From Neoarius graeffei (taxonomy: Eukaryota > Chordata > Actinopteri > Siluriformes > Ariidae), in the NCBI RefSeq assembly GCF_027579695.1, contig NC_083571.1, positions 73,761,279 through 73,825,278 on the forward strand: 64,000 bases of DNA, read 5' to 3'. The notes under the pieces were generated by a model. That model searched no databases, was not told the DNA's origin, and saw only the letters and a list, made by a program, of their open reading frames with translations. Shown in pieces: positions 46,101 to 57,779 of the stretch. Both the position numbers and the translations under genes were made by a program. Positions within the stretch are counted from its first letter, which is position 1. The number at the start of each line of letters is the position of its first letter.

Positions 46101-46928
46101 CCATTTTGGTGAGGGTTTCAATTATTTCATTTTGTATTACGTTTGACGTGTATTTTGCATTGTCTGGGATATGTTTTACAATTTCTGCCAATTTCTCATC
46201 TTTTCTGACTGTATATTCAAAAAACTTCAGGAAAAGTCCCTCCTCCCCACCCTCGTGATTGTGACCACGCAGAGCCAGTTCATTGACAGCCAGGAACTGA
46301 ACGGCCTCCCCAATGCTCTTCACATTTTTTCTATCTGCGTTTGACCCAGCAGGTGAGCTATGCTTTCACCCGTCTCTGCCCGACGCTGGTATTCCTGCCA
46401 CGCAGACATTGATCTGACGTGCGGGAGACTCGACGCATGTTTTCGGAAGCCGGCGTCTTTTTCAAGGGCTTTTTTCCAATTTGTGAAGCCACGTTTGGTA
46501 AATATATCCTCGCGGTCCGAATGTGAAATGTTAAATTTGCGGCAGGCAAAGCAAAAGCTGGCATCGCGGATAATGGAATACTCGAGCCACGGTCGAGAAT
46601 GATACCAGCTTGCACTAAAGCACCGAAGGGTTTGTCCAAATGGGCGCTTGGGGTAATTAGTTAAAATAGGCTGGGACGGGCTATCCATATTTAAGTCGGA
46701 AGGGACGTGCACATCAGAGGTTTGGGAGGACTGCGTACTTTATGAAATGCAGGGGTTTTGAGTTCCTGAAGCGGCCACAGAACTGCAGGATGGCGCAGAC
46801 CTATTCAGATCCTGTGAAGGGCTTTGCTCCGCGTTGGCAGCAGCGGTGCTGGGCTCAACAGCGGAGTCAGAAGCTTGCGCAGCGACAGGGGCGGACGAGG
46901 TCTGCTTTTTAATGAGCCACCTATGCAT
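43139..46928 (-). CDS. hAT transposase (TTF finger, DUF4371, dimerisation domain), interrupted
   Basis: Begins MHRWLIKKQTSSAP at 46928; an AAGTACGCAG acceptor near 46731 leads to the next part. A TTF-type finger follows (SWYHSRPWLEYS, ASFCFACRKF), then a DUF4371-like RNase H part (AEIVKHIPDNAKYTSNVI, CIKSDGTRDRCN), the insertion at 44415-45886, the remaining core (CQCYDGVSVMSGGRGGVQ, YVHCYNHQLHLAVVHAME, IRWTSHYEVTKSIV), and the C-terminal hAT dimerisation domain (GVSSAACESSFSTLNRI, TPLRRTMLHSRKKNLVIL). This resembles ZMYM1-like hAT proteins. Besides the insertion, at least one frameshift lies near 43.9 kb. It would cut and reinsert the element in the nucleus; this copy is dead. Confidence 0.8.
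44415..45886. mobile_element. Small hAT inserted in the hAT transposase
   Basis: Ends are CAGGGGTGTAGTGG and, reversed, CAGTGGTGTAGTGG; the 8-bp duplication GTCAAATG lies at 44407-44414 and 45887-45894. Non-coding. Contains a V-SINE. Confidence 0.93.
44943..45305 (-). repeat. V-SINE, full length
   Basis: Duplication CGATTGGTGCCT at 44931-44942 and 45306-45317. Confidence 0.95.
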
Positions 46929-47440
46929 GTCTTTTGGTGTTACGTACTAGTTAATAAAATGTTTTAATAACGTCTGTGTGGGTTATGCTTAGTGGCTGGC
47001 TGCCTGCCTAGGCTGGCAATTCAACTAGCTAGCACAGTCTCCTAGTCTTAATAATAGCAGGCTAGCACAGGCAGACTGCTGTAACTAGCTGACTTATCTA
47101 CACAAATCAACAAGTAAATGAAACGAACAAGCTCAACTCAACAAAAACTACTACCACTACTTTGTGAAAAGATGACAGAGAAGAACGAAATAGGAACTGT
47201 ATGGGCGCAAAGTAAACTCCCGCACAGCGTTGTGCTTGCTAGTTGAATGGAGGAGGACTGACACGCCCCCTATTCAAACGAACCAACTGGAAAGCAGTTT
47301 TCTTCTTCTTTCAGGTTTAATGGCGGTTGGCATCCACTATGGTGCATTACCGCCACCAACTGTATTTTTGCGGAACTGCGACACTATCTAGTTGGAGTTT
47401 CAATGGAGGAGTGACCAAAAAAAAAAAAACAATAAATACA

Positions 47441-49962
47441 CTAAATCCTACCTAAAAGGCCTGTATTTTTAAGGAACTCAAAAACATGCTTCCAAGCAGA
47501 TGGTACTGAGAAGGCAAGTAACCTATCAAGTGTGAGCCTAGTCTCCCCTAGCTCTCTAACTCGTTCTAACAGAATTGCTCTCTGGACACTATAAGCTTGG
47601 CATTCTAATAACACGTGATTTACAGTCTCTCTTTCCTGACAGTAGATGCAGTGACCAGTGGCATGTTTGCCAATTGTGTGGAGGTTGCCATTTAATCTAC
47701 TATGACCTATTCTAAGCCTTGTGATTACTTGTTCTTCTCTACGGCTACCGCTGCCCAGTCTTCTTGAAGGGACCTGTTTTTGAATTGCTCGTAGAAAGCT
47801 GCCCCTACTTTCCCCATCCCACTGCCCCTGCCATGCACCCAACATTTTCCTGAATATAATAACCTTGACCTCCGCTTTGCTTAGTGGGATGTTAGACTGG
47901 ATTTCAGATTTCAAAGCCTCTTTGGCAAGCTGATCCACAGCCTCGTTTCTTGCAATGCCCGAATGGGATGGAACCCATAGGAAATTTACTAAAATGTCTT
48001 GCTGGTGTAGTCTAAAAAGATATTGAAGTACCTCACAAAGTAAATCAGGCCTACACTTAGACTTGCCGTGAAGGATACTATTCAATGCTGACAGGGAGTC
48101 AGAACATATGACATTGAATCTAGATTTAGTGTCATCAATCCACATTAAAGCAAGATAGATGGCAAATAACTCCACTGAATAAACTGCAAGGTGGTCAGAC
48201 GTCCTTTTTGCTATTTTTGTCTTATACTGTGGGATAAAAACCGCAGCTGCAGTTTTCCTAGTTTCAGGGTCTTTAGAGCCGTCTGTAAAAATTTGAACCC
48301 CTTCAGGATAGTTATTGCGAATGTGAAAGTTGGTTAAATATTTCACATTACTATCATCCTCAGCTTCCTCGCGCATCTTCACCAGGTTAAGATCCACCTC
48401 AGGCATAATAAAAAACCAGGGGGGAATAGCTGGCAGTGGTACCACAGAGCTATGGGCCACCTTGGTTAAGCCAAGCTCTCCAGCCTGATCATTTCCAACC
48501 CACCCAAAACTATTAAAGTTTGCCTTGCCATGCTCCCAACATTGATTAAGGATATGCTTGGTTGGATGATCCCCTTTATAACCCTGCAGGTTCGTCCAGT
48601 ACACCATCCCCAACTGCTGCCGCCTTAAAGCCAATGGCATCTCCCCTGCTTCAACCTGAAGTGCAGGGACTGAAGAGGTTGTGAATGCCCCACTGCACAC
48701 TCGCAAGGCCTGTGCCTGGACCACATCAAGTTTCAATAAGTGTGTCTTTGCTGCCGATCCATACGCAATGCACGCATAATCCAGTGACGATCTAATAAGT
48801 GCTATATAGACACGTTTTAATGCCATCATAGTGGCACCCCAATCACTCCCCACTAGACACCTAAGTATATTTACTGCCTTTTTACACTTGACAACAACTC
48901 TCTGAATGTGATCTCTAAAAGTAAGTTTACTATCCATCCAAACCCCTAAGAACCTCACCACCTCAACCTGTTTGAGCGGCTGCATATATAAAATAATTTG
49001 CACAGGAGGTACACGTCTTCTCTTGGTGAAACAAATAACCTGTCTTCTCCACTGAAAAACGAAAACCCCACTTATCGCCCCAGTTCTCCACAAGACTGAC
49101 CGCCGCCTGAAGTTTCTGACTAATGAACACTGAGTTTCGGCCCCTAATCCACAGTGCTCCATCATCTGCATACAATGAACGTCCAATATCATTAATCATT
49201 ATACTGAACAACAGAGGGCTGCAAACACTACCCTGTGGAACTCCATTATCCACAGGATAAGTACCAGAATATGACTGTCCAACACGCACCTCAATGGTCC
49301 TATTTAACAGGAAGTCCATGACCCAGTTATACAGCCTACCACTTATTCCCATTACCTCTAACTTGATAAGGAGTCCTTCACGCCATAGCATATCATATGC
49401 CTTTTCTATGTCAAAGAAAACTGCATTGACTTGCTCTTTGTTTGCTTGAGCTTTCCTTACAGTATCCTCCAAGCACAACACAGGGTCCATAGTCATCCTT
49501 CCCCTGTGAAACCCACTCTGACATGAGGTAATTAAACCTCTCTTTTCAACGACATAAGTCAACCTATCTGTGACCATCTGCTCCATTAACTTGCAGAGGT
49601 TAGAGGTCAACGCAATGGGCCTGTAGCTTGTTGCCTCGCTCTTTTCCTTACCTGGTTTTAAAATTGGTACCACAACAGAGTGTTTCCAAGCTAGGGGAAT
49701 AGTCCCCATTTCCCATATCAAATTAAAATGCTTCAAAAGTACCATTTGTGCTTCAGGCCTTACTTTATCCACCATTACATAACAGATGTCATCTTTGCCT
49801 GGAGAGGTAGATCTAACTCCCCTAAGGGCCCGCTTTAACTCAAACATAGAGAATGGTGCATCAAAGGCCTCATCAGTAATAATCTTTTTCTCTAACACAT
49901 TAGGGTGCAACCTTACCAATTCCTCCCTAGCCACTCTAGCCTCAGCAGACACATTATTCATA
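47441..49962 (-). CDS. LINE ORF2, reverse transcriptase and RNase H part
   Basis: After the Tc1 element the gene resumes with VSAEARVAREELVRLHP, then the RT blocks (SPGKDDICYVMVDKV, SYRPIALTSNLCKLMEQMV, GVPQGSVCSPLLFSIMIND, and YADDGALW as the active-site box). A frameshift near 49.03 kb separates this from the thumb and RNase H part (VRFLGVWMDSKLTFRDHI, VQIFTDGSKD, YSVELFAIYLALMWI, SDSLSALNSIL, WVPSHSGIARNEAVDQLA) and a cysteine/histidine motif near the end (CIYCQERETVNHVLLEC). With one shift and one insertion, the copy is dead. Confidence 0.87.
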
Positions 49963-51570
49963 CTACAACCCTGATTCCAAAAAAGTTGGGACAAAGTACA
50001 AATTGTAAATAAAAACAGAATGCAATGATGTGGAAGTTTCAAAATTCCATATTTTATTCAGAATAGAACATAGATGACATATCAAATGTTTAAACTGAGA
50101 AAATGTATCATTTAAAGAGAAAAATTAGGTGATTTTAAATTTCATGACAACAACACATCTCAAAAAAGTTGGGACAAGGCCATGTTTACCACTGTGAGAC
50201 ATCCCCTTTTCTCTTTACAACAGTCTGTAAACATCTGGGGACTGAGGAGACAAGTTGCTCAAGTTTAGGGATAGGAATGTTAACTCATTCTTGTCTAATG
50301 TAGGATTCTAGTTGTTCAACTGTCTTAGGTCTTTTTTGTCGTATCTTCCGTTTTATGATGCACCAAATATTTTCTGTGGGTGAAAGATCTGGACTGCAGG
50401 CTGGCCAGTTCAGTACCCGGACCCTTCTTCTACGCAGCCATGATGCTGTAATTGATGCAGTATGTGGTTTGGCAGTGTCATGTTGGAAAATGCAAGGTCT
50501 TCCCTGAAAGAGACATCGTCTGGATGGGAGCATATGTTGCTCTAGAACCTGGATATACCTTTCAGCATTGATGGTGTCTTTCCAGATGCGTAAGCTGCCC
50601 ATGCCACACGCACTAATGCAACCCCATACCATCAGAGATGCAGGCTTCTGAACTGAGCGCTGATAACAACTTGGGTCATCCTTCTCCTTTTTAGTCTAAA
50701 TGACACGGCGTCCCTGATTTCCATAAAGAACTTCAAATTTTGATTCGTCTGACCACAGAACAGTTTTCCACTTTGCCACAGTCCATTTTAAATGAGCCTT
50801 GGCCCAGAGAAGATGTCTGCGCTTCTGGATCATGTTTAGATACGGCTTCTTCTTTGAACTATAGAGTTTTAGCTGGCAACAGCGGATGGCACGGTGAATT
50901 GTGTTCACAGATAATGTTCTCTGGAAATATTCCTGAGCCCATTTTGTGATTTCCAATACAGAAGCATGCCTGTATGTGATGCAGTGCCGTCTAAGGGCCC
51001 GAAGATCACGGGCACCCAGTATGGTTTTCCGGCCTTGACCCTTACGCACAGAGATTCTTCCAGATTCTCTGAATCTTTTGATGATATTATGCACTGTAGA
51101 TGATGATATGTTCAAACTCTTTGCAATTTTACACTGTCATACTCCTTTCGGATATTGCACCACTATGTGTCGGCGCAGAATTAGGGGGACTGGTGATCCT
51201 CTTCCCATCTTTACTTCTGAGAGCCGCTGCCACTTCAAGATACTCTTTTTATACCCAGTCATGTTAATGACCTATTGCCAATTGACCTAATGAGTTGCAG
51301 TTTGGTCCTCCAGCTGTTCCTTTTTTGTACCTTTAACTTTTTCCAGCCTCTTATTGCCCCGTCCCAACTTTTTTGAGATGTGTTGCTGTCATGAAATTTC
51401 AAATCAGCCAATATTTGGCATGAAATTTCAAAATGTCTCACTTTCAACATTTGATATGTTGTCTATGTTCTATTGTGAATACAATATCAGTTTTTGAGAT
51501 TTGTAAATTATTGCATTCCATTTTTATATACAATTTATACTTTGTCCCAACTTTTTTGGAATCGGGGTTG
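49963..51570 (-). mobile_element. Tc1-type transposon inserted in LINE ORF2
   Basis: Ends read ACAACCCTGATTCCAAAAAA and, reversed, ACAACCCCGATTCCAAAAAA, next to a duplicated TA. Length about 1.6 kb, the usual size of a full Tc1 element. Confidence 0.92.
50285..51115 (-). pseudogene. Tc1 transposase, one in-frame stop plus N-terminal damage
   Basis: From MNISSSTVHNIIKRFRESG (helix-turn-helix region) through LWSDESKFEVLYG (first Asp), SLMVWGCISACG, CIFQHDTAKPHTAS (second Asp) to DLSPTENIWCIIKRK (the Glu of DD34E). A TAG follows GNQGRRVI and interrupts the frame. The first helix region upstream of 51115 is in another frame. Otherwise the copy is well preserved. Confidence 0.88.
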
Positions 51571-52797
51571 TATGAATTCTGGCAAACACTGTAGCAAGGG
51601 CTTCTGCTTTCTCCTTGTCCGTTCCCATGACTTCATCATTAAACTTGATAGCTGGTAAGGAATATTCCCTCCTAATTCCCCCATTCTTCTAATCATCCCC
51701 CACACTTCATTAATTGCCGTATCTCTTCCAATAGTGTCACAAAATGCTCTCCACCGCTCCCTCTTTGCCTTTCTAATCACCCTCCTAACCATAGCTTGGG
51801 CTTTTTTATACTCAACTAGATCAGTGAAAGAGAAAGTAGACTTAACCTTTTTAAAAGCCTTATTTCTTACCTGTATTGCTTCCTTACACTCATCTGTCCA
51901 CCAGGGCACCATTTTCCGCTTCCCACTGCCTGACGTTTTCCCAATGAATTCTAAAGCAGAAGAATGCAATATCTCTGTAACCTTACTGTTAGCCATATTA
52001 ACATCCTCATACAGATCCAAATTGAGGCACATCAGCCTAGTACTACAATTTGAGGTAAAATCCTCCCATTTGGCCTTTTTAAAATCCCACCTGGGGAAGA
52101 TTACTTCCTCAATCTGAACAGATCCCACTCCAATTTCACACAGGATGGGGTAATGATCACTACCAACACAGTCATCCTGCAATACATTCCATTTAGAGCA
52201 TCTTGCATACTGCGCAGACACCAGGGTGAGGTCGACAGCTGTCTCCCGCCCACTTGAGACATCAATTCTGGTTCCCCTCCCATCATTGAGGCAAATTAGA
52301 TCTCTTTCCTCTAGCAACTCCTCAATTACCTTACCATTACTATTGGTGTCTGTGCTCCCCCAAAGGGTGCTGTATGCATTAAAATCCCCACACCATACCA
52401 TCTTGTGGGATACATCCCCCAGGAACTTATCAAGAACATCTTTGTGTAGGACAACGCAGGGATTGTAATAATTAACAATCAAAAAGGTGGAGCTACCTAT
52501 CCATACCTCAATAATAATTCCCTCTACCTCCCTACTTACCTTTATTATTCTATATCCCAACCCCTGCATGATAAATAAAGCCACCCCTCCACCAGGGCCA
52601 TTATCCCTGTCCCTACGCACAGCTACATATCCTTGTAGGACAAAGTCCAGGTGAGGCCTAAGCCATGTCTCCTGAACACATATAACATTTGGCTTAATAT
52701 CCAAATCGTCAACAAATTTCTTAAACTCCTGCCCATTAGAGCAAAGACTTCTAGCATTCCACTGTAAAATACTAAAAATCATTAGGAACCCCCACAT
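51571..52797 (-). CDS. LINE ORF2, endonuclease part
   Basis: Starts MWGFLMIFSILQWNARSL at 52797. Apurinic-type endonuclease motifs are present: NARSL, CVQETWL, GPGGGVALF, WCGDFNAYSTLWGS, and GSDHYPILC. A linker follows (WWTDECKEAIQVRNKAF). Near 51660 the frame shifts relative to the family reading, and the Tc1 element cuts the gene at 51570. The endonuclease would nick the target DNA before reverse transcription. Confidence 0.85.
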
Positions 52798-53948
52798 GAT
52801 GCTGACTGTGAGGTGGCTTGTACGCCCTGGAGAATATTCAATGCTTTAGTAATTTCATCGACTGAAACTTCCGCCCCCACACGAAAATGCTTCTGTGCAG
52901 CTTTGACAATAACTTTAATCCTCTCGCTCCTGCTCTCTGTGACCGCTGAGCAGTTTATGACTTCAGCCAAGAACGCCAAGAATTTCACACTATCCACCTT
53001 TATAGCGTCTGCACATATAGGGCTAGGTGATTCCTTACTCTGCTGAGAAATAACACTTTGCCTTTGTCCCTGCTGTCGTTGGCCCGTTTCAAGCTTCCTT
53101 CCTCCATCAACCTTCTTAATTGCCTCTGCATAGGTAAGTTTCTCCTCAACCTTAACTCTTTGTACTTCAGATGCTTTTTTGTGTGCTTGACAACCCTTGT
53201 ATGCTGCACTGTGTGAACCCCCGCAGTTGCAACATTTAACACTAGTACCCTCCTTACATTGACCATACTCATGATGATCTCCTCCGCATTTACCACATCG
53301 TCTTTTTCCTCTGCAAATGGCTGCTACGTGCCCAAATTTCTGGCAATTAAAGCACCGCAATGGAGGCGGGATGTATGGACGAACCTGGAAGCTCATATAT
53401 CCTACCCTAATCCTCGTAGGCAATACCTTCTCATCAAAAAATAACAAAACAGAAAGGCTCTCCTTTTTTATTCGATCTCGGGTAAACATCAATCTCCTAC
53501 ATTTGACAACATTAGCTCCAGATACATTGCTCATAATATCCTCACACGGCAAATCAGTAGACACGTCAGTTATAACTCCAAGTTCAAGTTTCTTTCGCTC
53601 CCAGTAAGTGCACTTAATTTTCTTACCATCCATTTCAGACATTGCAAGAAGTTTATCCCGCTGCGTGGCATTGTAACAACCAATAAGTAAGCTGCCATCT
53701 CTTATAGGTGTGACCTGCACTGTGCCTACGGCTGCATGAAGTGCTTTGGTAATTTTCAGTGGATTAATAGAGATAGGTGAATCAAATTGTAATTTGACCT
53801 TTAGTTCCTTGTCATTTATCACTCGCATTGCTTTATTGGGATTACCTTTATCAGACTCTAAATTACCTTCGGACACTCTGTCTCGTTTCGCTCCTCTTCC
53901 TACCACCTGCCATTCTTCTTTTGAATTTCCCTCGCCTTCTCCTTCCAT
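52782..53948 (-). CDS. LINE ORF1 protein with CCHC knuckles
   Basis: 388 residues from the ATG at 53948; the frame is open seven codons further up, but there is no ATG there. An acidic N-terminus is followed by an RNA-binding-like region and three zinc knuckles: CFNCQKFGHVAAIC, CGKCGGDHHEYGQC and CCNCGGSHSAAYKGC. Such ORF1 proteins coat LINE RNA and help bring it to the target. The frame is intact and its end overlaps the ORF2 start by 16 bases, a layout suggesting coupled translation. Confidence 0.88.
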   Translation of the reverse strand: MEGEGEGNSKEEWQVVGRGAKRDRVSEGNLESDKGNPNKAMRVINDKELKVKLQFDSPISINPLKITKALHAAVGTVQVTPIRDGSLLIGCYNATQRDKLLAMSEMDGKKIKCTYWERKKLELGVITDVSTDLPCEDIMSNVSGANVVKCRRLMFTRDRIKKESLSVLLFFDEKVLPTRIRVGYMSFQVRPYIPPPLRCFNCQKFGHVAAICRGKRRCGKCGGDHHEYGQCKEGTSVKCCNCGGSHSAAYKGCQAHKKASEVQRVKVEEKLTYAEAIKKVDGGRKLETGQRQQGQRQSVISQQSKESPSPICADAIKVDSVKFLAFLAEVINCSAVTESRSERIKVIVKAAQKHFRVGAEVSVDEITKALNILQGVQATSQSASCGGS

Positions 53949-54270
53949 GTCTATTTCACCTCCAGTCAAACTACCGTCACTTCTGTCGGAAAGCAGTTTT
54001 GACGATTGTTCTGCCCCTTAAGGTTACGGAGGGGGGAAACACGATAACAAAAAATAATTAAAGCTATAAACTTTGCAGATATATGCTGTTTTTAAATCAA
54101 CACCAGCATTTATTCTACCAATACAAGACACAAACAGAGATCATAAATCGTGGCCTTTTTTCTGGCCAGTTTTCTTTGGATGGACAGGGCATTTCTCAGG
54201 GGGGCAGGACTTGTCCCTGGGGGGGCAGTGCCCACCCCAGCCCCCCCGTGGCCACGCCCCGGCGGGAAGG

Positions 54271-55752
54271 CTATCCTCGTAATTTGTTTACGGGAAGGTG
54301 ACCCTCGTGAAGTGAAGGAGCTGTCACGGGAAGAGCGCGCTTTTTATGTTAAACCCATAATAATTACCCTAATTAATATCGGGACTGATTCCTTCGTGCC
54401 ACCATGGGGGGAAAAATTGTATTATATTAATTGCATTATTGTATTAAGGTACCCGGACCCCGAGAAAAAACCCACGGGATTGGATGTGGTTTAGCATTCT
54501 ACACAGATTCTAGACAGTTTGGCCGGCTCAGTTTTGATTTATCCTCATTCAGGTATTTGCAATCTCTAGGAGCTGTGTAATGTATCTTTAATTGTTTTAG
54601 CATTTATATAAGGCATTACTGGATATGCACAAAATAATGAAACAACAAATCAGTACTCTGGACATGAACAGTTAGAACTGTGTTCCTGGTGTGCATAAAT
54701 GTCAAACCTTTGGTCAATCAAACCTGTATAACAAACTTCCAAAATCCTTATTTCCTTTATAAAATCCTTATAAGATGCAAATTAAAACGATTTCCTAAAA
54801 TTTGAATGATAATTAACAATGATATATCCCAGGTACTTTTTATTCAATAAACTTTAAGAATGAATACAAAGCTTCAATGTTTGACAAAAAAACACAAAGT
54901 GTAAATGTTATGTGCTCTTTTATCATCGTGGGAATTGATTATAGCTCTAAATAAATATTGAAGGGTATTTTTTGTTTAAAATAATCCGTATAACTTTATT
55001 TGTACGCCCGTATACTATGTTTATTGAATCAAATCCGTATAAAATACGGACATTCTGTATATTGTGCATTTTAATCTCAACGAAAGCTTCACTGAATCGA
55101 TTCTTTAGAACAAACTCGCATGCGTGTGAATCAATTTACTTGATTCACTCTTGATTCTTGACTCAGAAACTACGGAAACATTATTTGTATTCCTGTTTTC
55201 AAATTGTAAACAATAATCACACTTTCATGCTGCATGAAATTAAAGTATGAACTTTCCTCAACCCATTACGTGTGCATGAACTCAACAAATGCAGTCCATG
55301 CGTCTGTATCGATTCGCTCGATCGAGTCATTTATGTTTCGTCCCGAAGAAGATCCGAATCGTTTGTGAATCTCATCACTGTTAGAAATCCAAGAGAAGAG
55401 ATCCTCTTCCCATAACATCATCAGAGGAAAAATCTGCTTCTTAATCAATTAGTTTCAGCGTTTGGTGAGTAGATCATCTCATTGTGTGTTGACAGTCCGA
55501 AACTTGTAACTGGAAGGTTATCAGGAAAGTCACGAGTGGTCCGCGAGCACTCTACAAGACTATTAATGCGTTTTAATAATTAATAGTGCAGCTATTAATA
55601 CAGTTTCATGTCTAGCTCTTATAAATGATGAATACGAAGTTTTCAAAATTATGAGAACTCCAGTTCCCATGATGCTTGTGAACTGGATAAAAGAAAAAAA
55701 CAGCTCTTTAGGGCAAAACTCTCGTCTCATCAGATTTGGGCAGTAATTCTAT
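54271..55752 (+). other. ERV-internal, non-coding stretch
   Basis: Starts with two hairpin-like units (CCTCGT...TACGGGA at 54275, CCCTCGTG...CACGGGA at 54302) that match three units left of the large hAT. The rest is AT-rich with no gag-like frame I can recognise. Confidence 0.5.
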
Positions 55753-55764
55753 GCGTTCAGACCT

Positions 55765-56139
55765 CATCTCATCTCATCTCATTATCTGTAGCCGCTTTAT
55801 CCTATTCTACAGGGTCGCAGGCAAGCTGGAGCCTATCCCAGCTGACTACGGGCGAAAGGCGGGGTACTGTACACCCTGGACAAGTCGCCAGGTCATCACA
55901 GGGCTGACACATAGACACAGACAACCATTCACACTCACATTCACACCTACGCTCAATTTAGAGTCACCAGTTAACCTAACCTGCATGTCTTTGGACTGAG
56001 CACCCGGAGGAAACCCACGCGGACACAGGGAGAATATGCAAACTCCACACAGAAAGGCCCTCGCCGGCCACGAGGCTCGAACTCAGGACCTTCTTGCTGT
56101 GAGGCGACAGCGCTAACCACTACACCACCATGCTGCCCC
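55765..56139 (-). repeat. V-SINE, nearly full length
   Basis: Duplication GCGTTCAGACCT at 55753-55764 and 56140-56151. The core lacks a short internal piece. Confidence 0.95.
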
Positions 56140-56458
56140 GCGTTCAGACCTTAAATAATGAAATAACTGTACAAGCAAATACAACACAAAAACCATTTTT
56201 AAAACATGGTAAAAACAGAAGAAATATATATAAAATATGGCTTAGAGTTTGATTAATTCAGCCAAATCAAATATCACTTTCAGATTTGAAGATATTTATC
56301 AGGAATCATTTTTAAAATATTGAGTATTATACCACTTCCTGTTTAAAGGCATAATAAAAGGCATCAAATATATTTACCTTACGTGTGAATGGAAATGCCG
56401 AAAAGTTTAATGTTTAACCTAATGTTTAATGTTGATCTAAAACATTTAAAACTGATCG

Positions 56459-56516
56459 TGTGGTGGTCTAGTGGTTAGGATTCGGCACTCTCACCGCCGC
56501 TGGTGTAGTGGTATTT
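56459..56516 (+). tRNA. tRNA-Glu 5' half pseudogene joined to a second tRNA-like start
   Basis: TGGTGGTCTAGTGGTTAGGA continuing through TTCGGCACTCTCACCGCCGC matches tRNA-Glu(CTC) up to the end of the anticodon stem. The variable loop and T arm are missing. The following TGGTGTAGTGGTAT resembles the D-arm start of another tRNA. It cannot fold as a full tRNA. 56517-57350 beyond it is AT-rich with no supportable gene. Confidence 0.65.
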
Positions 56517-57363
56517 TTATTAATCATATGTAATTCTAACCTTTAAATATCCTATATACTCCTGTTTCTGACGCGTTTTAGCGAAATGTGGACTTGTCTT
56601 GTCTGGGAAGCATGCAATTAGTTCAACAGCGAGCTAACCCGCTCTTTACTTCATTTTTGACATTTTTTTGAATAATTGTCGTCCTATTATAAATAATATT
56701 TTGAATAATTGTTCCGTCTCTATAGTCTCTGTCTCTTTTCTCAGTCAACATTGAGATAAGGGCTCCCAGACTGTTACAGATAGCTATAATATAAACAAAC
56801 AACTCATGCAAGAACAGCAGGCAAGGACAGCCACAGAAATCTGCAATGGGCAGAGAAAATCATTATTTTTGGCACTTTCTCACAATAATAAATTTAATAA
56901 GTAATCTCTTTTATATTATTAGGTAAATTCCATATACATAAAGTCAAAATGTCCAAGACAGACAACCAATTCTCATTAATACTGTTAATTGAATTAAAAA
57001 TGTATTTTGAGTCTCTGTCACATATCGAATCCAACAAAGAGTGCTTATCAGCTATTCAATTTTATTCAAATTACATTCAGTGAAATTGTTTGTCATTTCA
57101 ATTTGCCCCGGTTTTTTATCTCCTTTTCTTTCTTTAAACTTATTGCTTCTTATGAGGCTAAGCTTAAACATGTTCCTCCTAATTTCGAACTATTGATATG
57201 AAATGCTCTGATTAACTGCTTGCTGAGTTTTAAACCTCCATACTTTTGCCTTTAAAAACCACAGAGGATATGGAATGGATAGGCTTTTAATGTACTTAGT
57301 TAACCATAATTTTTTTCAGCAAGAAACAGAGTTAACAGAGTTAAGTTGTTTATGTTAAGCAGT

Positions 57364-57745
57364 GGGCGGCACGGTGGTGTAGTGGTTAGCGCTGTCGCCT
57401 CACAGCAAGAAGGTCCTGGGTTCGAGCCCCGGGGCCGGCGAGGGCCTTTCTGTGTGGAGTTTGCATGTTCTCCCCGTGTCCGCGTGGGTTTCCTCCGGGT
57501 GCTCCGGTTTCCCCCACAGTCCAAAGACATGCAGGTTAGGTTAACTGGTGACTCTAAATTGACCGTAGGTGTGAATGTGAGTGTGAATGGTTGTCTGTGT
57601 CTATGTGTCAGCCCTGTGATGACCTGGCGACTTGTCCAGGGTGTACCCCGCCTTTCGCCCGTAGTCAGCTGGGATAGGCTCCAGCTTGCCTGCGACCCTG
57701 TAGAAGGATAAAGCGGCTAGAGATAATGAGATGAGATGAGATGAG
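57364..57745 (+). repeat. V-SINE, full length
   Basis: Duplication ATGTTAAGCAGT at 57352-57363 and 57746-57757. Confidence 0.95.
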
Positions 57746-57779
57746 ATGTTAAGCAGTACCTCTCTCTCTTTGGACCGAT

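Larger units (their letters stand above)
47302..53987 (-). mobile_element. Full-length Nimb/I-type LINE, split by a Tc1 element
   Basis: Flanked by the 13-bp duplication GGAAAGCAGTTTT at 47289-47301 and 53988-54000. From 5' to 3' on the minus strand: short leader, ORF1, ORF2 with endonuclease, RT and RNase H, and a GAAGAAGAAAA-type 3' end. RNase H after RT with a CCHC-rich ORF1 is the layout of the I superfamily (Nimb in fish). About 5.1 kb without the Tc1. Confidence 0.9.
42724..54262 (-). mobile_element. Autonomous-type hAT element with nested LINE and hAT
   Basis: Flanked by the 8-bp duplication CGGGAAGG at 42716-42723 and 54263-54270. The ends are related but diverged (GGGTGGGCA-rich inside both). 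The backbone of about 3.4 kb carries a transposase on the minus strand. Later insertions are a small hAT at 44415-45886 and a full LINE at 47302-53987. Confidence 0.82.
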
